DNA of 13,916 bases. It comes from Clostridiales bacterium UBA4362. Lineage in GTDB: Bacteria; Bacillota; Clostridia; TANB77; CAG-508. The translations under genes and the position numbers were made by a program. Below, one piece after another: positions 8,382 to 13,916 of the stretch (position 1 is the first letter of the stretch; each line of letters opens with the position of its first letter). The notes under the pieces were generated by a model that saw only the letters and a list, made by a program, of their open reading frames with translations, was not told the DNA's origin and made no database searches. The stretch spans positions 1,593-15,508 of the forward strand of contig DGSM01000133.1 in the NCBI GenBank assembly GCA_002393975.1, in the 5' to 3' direction.

Positions 8382-10217
8382 TTATTCTTTTGATTTTTCC
8401 TTTTTATTGTCTATAAACTCTTCCTTTGTATTATATCTCAAAGGAACATTATAGAAATCTTCATATACATTTTTCCATACTTCAGCATTTTCAAGTCTCA
8501 TCTTTTCAGCTCTTTCTTTTACTGAAATATTTTGATCTGGATAAATAGGCTCCTTAAAATTAATAGTATATTCTTGAACAGGGAAACCATCTTTTCCTAT
8601 TTTAGTAGAATCATTCATTGTAATAAAGATAGGAATTATTGGAACATTATTCTTAGCAGCAATCTTAAACGCTCCTGGTTTTAAAGGCTTTGGTTTTTTA
8701 TAATTCCACCATAAACTTTGTTCTGGATAAATAAGAATATAATCACCTTTCTTCAAAATTGTTTCAACCGCCTTCATAAACTTAACCATTGTTTCCATAT
8801 TTGAACTTAATGGTAAAGTATCACAATTTTTGAAAAGGAATCCATACATTCCTGGAGAATTAGTATAATTGCCTTCCCTTATTACTTTATATAACTTTTT
8901 AAACCATAATATATGATGATCTAAAAAAACTTTTTCAATAGCTAATGAATCAAATGGATTAAAATGATTACATGTAAGGATTGCTCCTCCTTTAATCTTT
9001 TTCAAATTTTCAATTCCATTAACATTTTTTATAATTAAAAGATCATGTTTTATTAATGATTTAATATATCTTTTTCCAATACTATTGGCTAATATTCTCT
9101 TAAATCTATTAAAGTAATGTTTATTAATATATTCAATATCTTCTGGCTCTAAAGGAATTGTTGGTGGATCATCTTCTGCATCAACATCAAATATTCCTTC
9201 TTCTTCCATCTTTTCAATTCTTTGTAAAATCTTTACCCTTTCTGGATCTTTGTTAACAGTTACAGGGTTATTTCTAGAAAGAAGTCTAGATCTTCTATCA
9301 TCTCCAACACAAGATGATTCTTGTTCACATGTTTTAACTAATTGATTAAATACTTTTGAATCACTATATTTTTGGTCATCTGAATAAGTTTCTTTAATTT
9401 TCTTAATGTCTTCATAAAAATTAGTTTGTTCGGCATATTTCCAAAAATATTCTTCATATATTATTTTATCAGAGTGCCATGGTTTAAATGTATGATTATA
9501 ATGAATAATGTTTAAATCTCTTTCACTTCTTTTTTCTAATGATGGAAGTGGCATTACATTCCAAGAATCATCTAATAATTTTACTCTACCTTTAGTTAGT
9601 CTATTTAAATAATCCTGGTCTTGAGCTACTGTATATTTTACTGTCGATAGTAAATATAAGAATTTTTCTTGAAATTTAAAATTTCTAAGTTCCTCCAAAT
9701 TCATAAGTAGCATACCTGCATTAAAGTAGTTTTTATAAGAATCAACTCCAACTACTTTTTCAACATATTCCTGAAACTCAGGTGTAGCATAAACAGATTG
9801 ATCTGGAACAGCTCCTATCAAGTTTTTTCCTAATCTTTTATTATATAGTATTGAAATATCTCCAATAACAACCATATCGCTATCTAGGTAAATAGCTTTA
9901 TCATATTGTGGATAAAGCTCTGGAATAAATAGTCTAAAATATGTTGTACTAGTATAATAGTCTCTTGTATAAAGTTTCTCCTTAATAGTATTTACATATT
10001 CATTAAGATCTACAAACTCAATTTCAAAATCTTCACTTTCGAAAGTTTTAATTTTTTTCTTGTTTTCTTCTGATACATTTGTAGATAAAACTTTAATTAC
10101 ATAATGATAGTCTTTAGAACAATTATCTATAATTGAACTTAAAACAACTGCTAAAAATGGTGTGTAGTTATCGTCTACTGTAAAAAATATGGGTATAACA
10201 GTTTTGTTATTTTCCAT
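8382..10217 (-). CDS. Bifunctional protein: GT8 glycosyltransferase fused to PlsC-like acyltransferase
   Basis: 611 residues in two halves. Residues 5-250 are a GT8 (LgtC/glycogenin-like) domain: IPIFFTVDDNYTPF at 9-22, the metal/UDP-binding DxD in YLDSDMVV (D112, D114), YFNAGMLLMNLEEL (164-177), AQDQDYLN (198-205) and the C-terminal HYNHTFKPW motif (239-247). A linker of about 100 residues is charged and probably disordered, with a short Cys pair (C297, C303). Residues about 365-595 are a PlsC domain with canonical NHFNPFD (H418, D423) and YPEQSLWWN (497-505), then KPGAFKIAAKNNVPIIPIFI. The acceptors of both domains are unknown; together they imply glycosylation and acylation of one product. 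AAGGAG (10223-10228) overlaps the stop of the preceding gene and lies 5 bases before the ATG. Confidence 0.88.
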   Translation of the reverse strand: MENNKTVIPIFFTVDDNYTPFLAVVLSSIIDNCSKDYHYVIKVLSTNVSEENKKKIKTFESEDFEIEFVDLNEYVNTIKEKLYTRDYYTSTTYFRLFIPELYPQYDKAIYLDSDMVVIGDISILYNKRLGKNLIGAVPDQSVYATPEFQEYVEKVVGVDSYKNYFNAGMLLMNLEELRNFKFQEKFLYLLSTVKYTVAQDQDYLNRLTKGRVKLLDDSWNVMPLPSLEKRSERDLNIIHYNHTFKPWHSDKIIYEEYFWKYAEQTNFYEDIKKIKETYSDDQKYSDSKVFNQLVKTCEQESSCVGDDRRSRLLSRNNPVTVNKDPERVKILQRIEKMEEEGIFDVDAEDDPPTIPLEPEDIEYINKHYFNRFKRILANSIGKRYIKSLIKHDLLIIKNVNGIENLKKIKGGAILTCNHFNPFDSLAIEKVFLDHHILWFKKLYKVIREGNYTNSPGMYGFLFKNCDTLPLSSNMETMVKFMKAVETILKKGDYILIYPEQSLWWNYKKPKPLKPGAFKIAAKNNVPIIPIFITMNDSTKIGKDGFPVQEYTINFKEPIYPDQNISVKERAEKMRLENAEVWKNVYEDFYNVPLRYNTKEEFIDNKKEKSKE

Positions 10218-10222
10218 AAAAG

Positions 10223-10228
10223 CTCCTT
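10223..10228 (-). promoter_or_regulatory. Ribosome binding site of the GT8-PlsC fusion gene
   Basis: AAGGAG on the minus strand, 5 bases before ATG 10215-10217. It overlaps the TAA stop of the upstream GT8 gene, which suggests coupled translation. Confidence 0.75.
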
Positions 10229-11045
10229 ATATTTTGTATTTTTCTTTAATCTTTAAATATTCTTCTAAATCTTTGTCAAAAGCATGACAATGATAATACT
10301 TATGAATTTCTTCTATATTCCATTGTTTGTAATTAGTTGTATGAGGATAAGGCCAAAGCATTAATCTCTTACTAAAATGACAAATCACTGTCTTATCACA
10401 ATTAAACTTTCTTTGTTCATTATATATTCTTGGAAGTATTTTCTTTTTAGTAGTATTCCAAAAAATTGCATCTTGATCAGCAAACATTAATTTCTTTTTT
10501 CTAAGGCTTGCTCTTCCTTTTTCAAAAAGCCCTGTTTCCCTTATCTTTTTCATGTTTAGTAATAGCATTCCAGCATTTATATAATCAGGTCTAATCAATT
10601 TACTTCCATATTTTTCTCGACAAGCGGCATATTCATAATCACTAATATCTATATTATATAATTCGCTAATATCTTTATTAGCCATCATATCTATATCCAA
10701 ATATAATAATTTATCAGGTATTTCTTCTACTTTATCAGCTAAAAGCCTTAAAAGTGTGTATGGTGAACAATAAGCACTTTCATTTGGACATCCTTTAAAT
10801 TCTTGATCATAAATTTCCGTTACATCTATTTTTATAACTTTATTCTTCTTGTTTTTTTCTGAAATGACTTTATTTAAAATGCTTATTTTTTTATCTGTAA
10901 TTGGTGTATATTGTTCTTTAATTCTAGTGCAATCAGCTGTAAAAATATAGCAAATAACTGGTTCTTTGGTTTTGTTCGTAATAGAAATAAGATAAGTGAG
11001 TGCACCATCAAAAACTTTGTCATTTCCACACATTAGAAGGTTCAT
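10227..11045 (-). CDS. GT8-family glycosyltransferase
   Basis: 272 residues, first gene of the operon. The N-terminal Rossmann-like strand MNLLMCGNDKVFDGAL lacks a signal peptide, so the enzyme is cytosolic. The DxD sugar-nucleotide/metal motif is LLYLDIDMMANKDI (D117, D119), followed by DYINAGMLLLNMKKI (154-168), FADQDAIFWN (188-197) and a C-terminal ICHFSKRLMLWPYPH in place of the usual H-x-x-G-x-KPW. SPYTLLRLL (94-102) matches the conserved helix before DxD. By family it transfers glucose or galactose from a UDP-sugar with retention of configuration; the acceptor is unknown. The length fits a minimal single-domain GT8. The ATG at 11043-11045 has AGGAG 7 bases upstream and an extended -10 promoter in front. 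Confidence 0.85.
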   Translation of the reverse strand: MNLLMCGNDKVFDGALTYLISITNKTKEPVICYIFTADCTRIKEQYTPITDKKISILNKVISEKNKKNKVIKIDVTEIYDQEFKGCPNESAYCSPYTLLRLLADKVEEIPDKLLYLDIDMMANKDISELYNIDISDYEYAACREKYGSKLIRPDYINAGMLLLNMKKIRETGLFEKGRASLRKKKLMFADQDAIFWNTTKKKILPRIYNEQRKFNCDKTVICHFSKRLMLWPYPHTTNYKQWNIEEIHKYYHCHAFDKDLEEYLKIKEKYKI

Positions 11046-11080
11046 TTATTTACTCCTATAGGCATTTTATCACATTAAAT

Positions 11081-11109
11081 ATTTTAGCATAAATTTATAT
11101 TTTTGAAAA
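11081..11109 (-). promoter_or_regulatory. Promoter of the GT8/PlsC operon
   Basis: On the minus strand TTTTCA (11104-11109), a 17-base spacer, then TAAAAT (11081-11086) preceded by TGC, an extended -10 element. Transcription would start near 11075, about 30 bases before the ATG at 11045. It points away from the plus-strand promoter at 11135-11163, so the two units diverge. Confidence 0.6.
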
Positions 11110-11134
11110 GAGCAAATATGATATGACAATCAAT

Positions 11135-11163
11135 TTTACAATTAACATAAATAATGTTATAAT
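11135..11163 (+). promoter_or_regulatory. Strong sigma-A-type promoter of the plus-strand cassette
   Basis: TTTACA (11135-11140), exactly 17 bases, then perfect TATAAT (11158-11163). The start point is expected near 11170, leaving a leader of about 50 bases that begins with a small hairpin. This is the closest match to consensus in the window. Confidence 0.8.
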
Positions 11164-11169
11164 ATATTT

Positions 11170-11184
11170 GCAACACTTCGTTGC
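11170..11184 (+). other. 5'-end stem-loop of the cassette transcript
   Basis: GCAAC-ACTTC-GTTGC forms a perfect 5-bp stem with a 5-base loop, placed right where transcription from the TATAAT at 11158 should begin. A hairpin at the very 5' end often stabilises an mRNA. It has no T-run, so it is not a terminator. Confidence 0.45.
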
Positions 11185-11206
11185 TTTTACATGGGCAAAA
11201 GTATAT

Positions 11207-11211
11207 GGAGG
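11207..11211 (+). promoter_or_regulatory. Ribosome binding site deciding the start of the Lys/Ala-rich gene
   Basis: GGAGG lies 9 bases before ATG 11221. The in-frame ATG at 11191 is upstream of this site and has no such motif, so 11221 is preferred. The ATG at 11213 is too close and in another frame. Confidence 0.75.
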
Positions 11212-11220
11212 AATGAATTC

Positions 11221-11667
11221 ATGGAAAAAAAGACAATCGATTACAGAACTGAATTCGAGCATTTCGTGGATACCTTGATACCCACAGATGCAACTACCCC
11301 CGCAGCCCCTAAAGCTGCTAAGCCGGCATCATCCATTGCCACTAAAGCTGTGGAAGTTGCCGAAGCCATGGTTTCTGAGCCTGAAAAGGCAGAAAAGAAG
11401 CCGGCTGTCGCCAAGAAACCCCAGACTGCTGAGCGGACTGAAGTACGCTCTGTAGCCCCACCCACCAAGAAGAAAGCTGCTACCGAAAAAGCTAATGTTC
11501 CCAAAAAGATCGTTAGCGATGCGCAGCAGAAGACTTCGGAGGTTGGCCATAGGGTCCGGACTTTTGCCAAGGAGAAAAAGAGTACTTTGAAATCCGGTTT
11601 GGAAAAAACGGAGGATCGATTAAACGCCTTCATAGACAAACTGGACGCCAAAATGAGAGGCAACTGA
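11221..11667 (+). CDS. Lys/Ala/Pro-rich basic protein of unknown function
   Basis: 148 residues, no known domain recognised. The first 20 residues (MEKKTIDYRTEFEHFVDTLI) look folded or helical. Residues about 22-95 are a low-complexity Ala/Pro/Lys stretch (for example AAPKAAKPASS, KKPAVAKKPQ, APPTKKKAATEK) like histone-H1-type tails. Residues 96-146 form a charged amphipathic helix (VGHRVRTFAKEKK, LEKTEDRLNAFIDKL). No signal peptide or membrane segment is present. It may bind nucleic acid or act as a cytosolic tail for the membrane protein encoded next; both are guesses. The gene is far richer in G/C than its neighbours (36/60 and 37/60 in lines 11281 and 11401) and uses CGN, GCC and CCC codons that the flanking genes avoid. 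Its TGA overlaps the next coding frame, which lies in the -1 frame. Confidence 0.7.
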   Translation: MEKKTIDYRTEFEHFVDTLIPTDATTPAAPKAAKPASSIATKAVEVAEAMVSEPEKAEKKPAVAKKPQTAERTEVRSVAPPTKKKAATEKANVPKKIVSDAQQKTSEVGHRVRTFAKEKKSTLKSGLEKTEDRLNAFIDKLDAKMRGN

Positions 11668-12380
11668 AATCATTTGACGATGACTATGATTATGAGTATG
11701 ATTACGAAGAGAAATATGAAAGACGAGAAAGTGCCCGCGCATTCGTAATTTTCACTCTTTGCATGCTCATGTTCATCGCTTTGATATTTTCAGCGCTCAC
11801 TTACATTTGGGTTTCAATCAGAGTATCTCTAGACTATGATCAGGTTCGTTCTAAGTCCTATAATGTTGTTGAAAACGCCTATGAAAGAGATGAATTTATG
11901 TCTCTCCTAGTAGGAGCATTCACACAACAAGAACGCAAAGAATCAGGGCAAGATAAGGATAGTTTCGTAGCAAGTCCTTTGCTTCAAGATTTAATTGATA
12001 GTAAAGAATACTACGAACAATTCAAGCCTTACGATTTTGCGAGTTACAATGTAGCAAATCAGCGTTATCTGACAAGCATGGTGGCATATTTAAATTATGT
12101 TGCTAATAACAAGCCAGACACGATGACTTCTACAGAGCGATATCATGTTTCCTATATTGTTGACTATAACAATAAAATGTTGTCAGCAATGGAACATCAC
12201 AATCGTTCTATAGAAGAGTATATACATAAGTTTGATAACAAAGTATATGCTTTTGTTGCAAAGAAGGACAAAGAATACGACCAATTCATGCAAGTCACTC
12301 CTTACGATCTGAATAATTACCTTGAAGGTATTAGTTCAGATTGGGACCTAACGGAAGAACAAAAACAACCAAAACCATAA
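11664..12380 (+). CDS. Single-span membrane protein of unknown function, start uncertain
   Basis: The frame is open from 11553, but its first ATG is 11763, which lies inside the membrane helix and has no ribosome binding site. Coding clearly begins earlier: 11673-11735 encodes an acidic, Tyr-rich segment (FDDDYDYEYDYEEKYERR), followed by one membrane helix (AFVIFTLCMLMFIALIFSAL, about residues 26-45 and beyond). I give CTG at 11664, which overlaps the upstream TGA as CTGA and follows GAGAGG by 3 bases. ATT at 11619 after GGAGGA is another option, and a one-base frameshift joining it to the upstream gene is a third. The remaining roughly 185 residues are polar, mostly helical and Tyr/Asn/Glu-rich, probably outside the cell, with no recognised motif, and end EEQKQPKP. 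A strong terminator follows after 12 bases. Base composition is intermediate (22/60 G/C in line 12061). Confidence 0.65.
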   Translation: MKSFDDDYDYEYDYEEKYERRESARAFVIFTLCMLMFIALIFSALTYIWVSIRVSLDYDQVRSKSYNVVENAYERDEFMSLLVGAFTQQERKESGQDKDSFVASPLLQDLIDSKEYYEQFKPYDFASYNVANQRYLTSMVAYLNYVANNKPDTMTSTERYHVSYIVDYNNKMLSAMEHHNRSIEEYIHKFDNKVYAFVAKKDKEYDQFMQVTPYDLNNYLEGISSDWDLTEEQKQPKP

Positions 12381-12392
12381 CCCATGTAAAAA

Positions 12393-12424
12393 GGACCCGG
12401 GAATTTCCGGGTCCGCTTTTTTTT
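12393..12424. terminator. Strong GC-rich rho-independent terminator of the cassette
   Basis: Perfect 8-bp stem GGACCCGG / CCGGGTCC (12393-12400 and 12407-12414), loop GAATTT, then GC and eight T (12417-12424). An A-run just before the stem (12388-12392) makes it usable from the other strand too, so it may also end the pgi/DtxR transcript. The stem is much richer in G/C than the 7508 terminator and belongs in composition to the cassette. Confidence 0.92.
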
Positions 12425-12474
12425 ATATTATATAAATATTATTAATGCTTATATTTTTTATTAAATATTTGCTT

Positions 12475-12915
12475 TTATTTTTTTCTAATACATTTTACAC
12501 AATTATCATTATTAATATCATATCCGCAATTCAAATCTACTAATCCAAGTGTTTTATAAGTATACCTTGCAAGTTTATTAATGGAATCATCACTTAAAGC
12601 ACTTTTCATTTTTCCTGCTTCACTATCAGCAATGTCTTCTTTTATTCCTATTATTTCTGTTAAAAATAGTTTTACTATGTCATTAGCTTCTACTATTTTT
12701 CTAGCTTCTTTTCTGCCTTGATCAGTTAATTCAATTTTTCCATAAGGTTCATATTCTAGAACACCTTCTTCTTTAAGAGCATTTATTGCTGAGTTAACAC
12801 TAGCTTTACTCTTCTCTAAACGTTCTGCAATATCTGTTACTCTTATTTCCTTTTTGGTTTGTTCTAAAATATACATTATTTTAAGATATTCTTCTTGAAC
12901 TTGTGTTAATGTCAT
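12475..12915 (-). CDS. DtxR/MntR-family transcriptional regulator with altered metal site
   Basis: 146 residues. The N-terminal winged helix (about 1-70; EEYLKIMYILEQ, VTDIAERLEKSKASVNSAI, LTDQGRKEA) matches the DtxR/MntR family, and the dimerisation helices follow (VKLFLTEIIGIKEDIADSEA). Length fits the short MntR type without an SH3-like domain. The positions that carry metal ligands in the family are changed: the RH of RHxLLxxFL reads AN (77-78), and the ExCxxEH region reads EAGKMKS (99-105). Three cysteines near the C-terminus (C130, C139, C142 in CGYDINNDNCVKC) could form another metal or redox site. The ATG overlaps the pgi stop (TAATG), and GGAG lies 5 bases upstream, so translation is coupled to pgi. 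Its targets are unknown. Start and frame are secure; what it senses is not. Confidence 0.85.
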   Translation of the reverse strand: MTLTQVQEEYLKIMYILEQTKKEIRVTDIAERLEKSKASVNSAINALKEEGVLEYEPYGKIELTDQGRKEARKIVEANDIVKLFLTEIIGIKEDIADSEAGKMKSALSDDSINKLARYTYKTLGLVDLNCGYDINNDNCVKCIRKK

Positions 12916-13916
12916 TATTTCTCCTCATATCCTGGTTTATTTAATAATTTAAACATATTAGTTTTATACTTTTCAACGCCAGGTTGATTAAATGGATTTA
13001 CTTCTAATAATTCAGCAGACATACCGCAAGCTTTTTCAAAGAAGTAAATCATTTCTCCCATGCATTTTGCATTTAATTCTGTTACATTTATTACTATATT
13101 TGGAACTCCTCCATCAACATGTGCATTTATAGTTCCTATTCTTGCCATATCATTTACATATGACAATTGTTTTCCTTCAAGATAATTAAGTTGATCTAAA
13201 TCATTTTCATCATGGTTAATAGTTAAATCTACATCACTATGTTCAATATTAATTACAGTTTCAAACATAAGTCTTTGACCTTCTTGGATATATTGGCCTA
13301 AAGAATGTAAATCAGTAGTAAACTCTGCTCCTACTGGAAATAATCCCTTACCATCTTTTCCTTCAGATTCACCAAATAATTGTTTCCACCATTCAATAAA
13401 GTAATGTAGCTTTGGTTCATATGCTACAAGAAGTTCCATTGATTTACCATTATCATAGAACATATTGCGTGCAACAGCATATTGATAGCATTCATTATAT
13501 TTTAATGAAGTATCTGAATACTTGTCTTCAGCTTCTTTTGCACCTTCTAATAATTCATCAATATTTATTCCACTTGCTGCAATTGGAAGAAGTCCTACAG
13601 CAGTTAAAACAGAGAATCTACCTCCTACATCATCTGGAATAACAAATGTTTCATATTTCTCATTTGTTGCTAGTTTCTTTAATGCTCCTTTTTCCTTATC
13701 AGTAGTAACATATATTCTTTTTCTAGCTTCTTCTATTCCATACTTGTTCTCAAGTATTTCTCTAAATATTCTAAAAGCAATTGCAGGTTCAGTAGTTGTT
13801 CCTGATTTAGAAATAACATTAACTGAAAAATCTTTGTTTTCAATTAATTGAATTACATCATTAATATAATTTGGACTTAAATTGTTTCCTACAAAAACAA
13901 CATGAGTCTTACTATC
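12915..13916 (-). CDS. pgi: Glucose-6-phosphate isomerase, 5' end beyond the window
   Basis: 333 residues of the C-terminal part are present; the frame runs unbroken to the right edge, so roughly the first quarter of a typical 450-residue bacterial enzyme is missing. It converts glucose 6-phosphate and fructose 6-phosphate into each other in glycolysis and gluconeogenesis, in the cytosol. The window begins with HVVFVGNNLSP, then the phosphate-binding NVISKSGTTTEPAIAFR, the first family signature DDVGGRFSVLTAVG (near 13600-13640), the conserved ENQQ-like region replaced by FETVINIEH, and near the C-terminus the second signature EVNPFNQPGVEKYK. The internal ATG at 13461-13463 is not the start, since these motifs lie upstream of it in the same frame. 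The last base of its codons is shared with the DtxR-family ATG. Confidence 0.95.
   Translation of the reverse strand, partial: DSKTHVVFVGNNLSPNYINDVIQLIENKDFSVNVISKSGTTTEPAIAFRIFREILENKYGIEEARKRIYVTTDKEKGALKKLATNEKYETFVIPDDVGGRFSVLTAVGLLPIAASGINIDELLEGAKEAEDKYSDTSLKYNECYQYAVARNMFYDNGKSMELLVAYEPKLHYFIEWWKQLFGESEGKDGKGLFPVGAEFTTDLHSLGQYIQEGQRLMFETVINIEHSDVDLTINHDENDLDQLNYLEGKQLSYVNDMARIGTINAHVDGGVPNIVINVTELNAKCMGEMIYFFEKACGMSAELLEVNPFNQPGVEKYKTNMFKLLNKPGYEEK
12921..12924 (-). promoter_or_regulatory. Ribosome binding site of the DtxR-family gene, inside the end of pgi
   Basis: GGAG on the minus strand lies 5 bases before the ATG at 12913-12915 and within the last codons of pgi. It supports the TAATG start and translational coupling. 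Confidence 0.75.

Noticed and set aside
11603..11609. AAAAAAC, a classic -1 slippery heptamer near the end of the Lys/Ala-rich gene
   Set aside because: Its codon phase is that of the downstream frame, not of the gene being translated, so slipping there would not lead from the first gene into the second.
11241..11663. A 140-residue open frame on the minus strand opposite the Lys/Ala-rich gene
   Set aside because: No promoter or ribosome binding site; its composition is the reverse complement of the Ala/Lys/Pro codons of the plus-strand gene, which has both signals.
11763..12380. A LemA-family assignment for the single-span membrane protein (one membrane helix, YN-rich helical domain)
   Set aside because: The hallmark LemA motifs after the membrane helix are absent; resemblance is limited to a few Tyr-Asn pairs.
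12915..13463. A 182-residue protein starting at the ATG at 13461-13463
   Set aside because: The same frame continues upstream with unmistakable glucose-6-phosphate isomerase motifs to the window edge, so this ATG is internal.

Overview
The window looks like a chromosomal piece of a low-GC Gram-positive bacterium (Bacillota, most likely an uncultured Clostridia-type gut or host-associated organism). This rests on AT-rich genes (a sampled 60-base line in the GT8 gene, 10801-10860, has 13 G/C), strong AGGAG-type ribosome binding sites, MgtE, a DtxR-family regulator, and a giant exported protein of the SdrD-B/thioester adhesin type. The assignment is by gene type and composition; no rRNA or other phylogenetic marker is present.

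Region 1 (1-7396, minus strand) is an mgtE magnesium channel gene. It is followed 18 bases downstream by one enormous uninterrupted reading frame (2020 codons inside the window, running off the left edge). That frame encodes a surface protein with a signal peptide, a probable Cys-Gln thioester domain, an 18-cysteine acidic cluster, a Pro-rich linker, a C39/papain-like cysteine peptidase-like domain, an Ala/Tyr/Trp helical segment and prealbumin-like (SdrD-B) modules.

Region 2 (7568-11045, minus strand) is a tight three-gene operon: a GT8 glycosyltransferase, a GT8-PlsC fusion and a stand-alone PlsC-like acyltransferase. It starts from an extended -10 promoter near 11081-11109 and ends at a bidirectional terminator at 7508-7535. 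Two sugar-transfer domains and two acyl-transfer domains in one transcript suggest synthesis of an acylated glycoconjugate or glycolipid of the envelope; the product is unknown.

Region 3 (about 11135-12424, plus strand) stands out. It is a self-contained cassette with a near-consensus promoter, a 5' hairpin, a GC-rich Lys/Ala/Pro-rich small gene, an overlapping membrane-protein gene with no good start codon, and a strong GC-rich terminator. Its base and codon use differ sharply from all neighbours, so it is probably of foreign origin. Neither protein is recognisable.

Region 4 (12475-13916, minus strand) is the 3' part of glucose-6-phosphate isomerase (pgi), translationally coupled by a TAATG junction to a small DtxR-family regulator. 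The regulator has lost the canonical metal ligands and carries a C-terminal three-cysteine cluster instead.

No tRNA, rRNA, CRISPR array, insertion sequence or integrase was seen.
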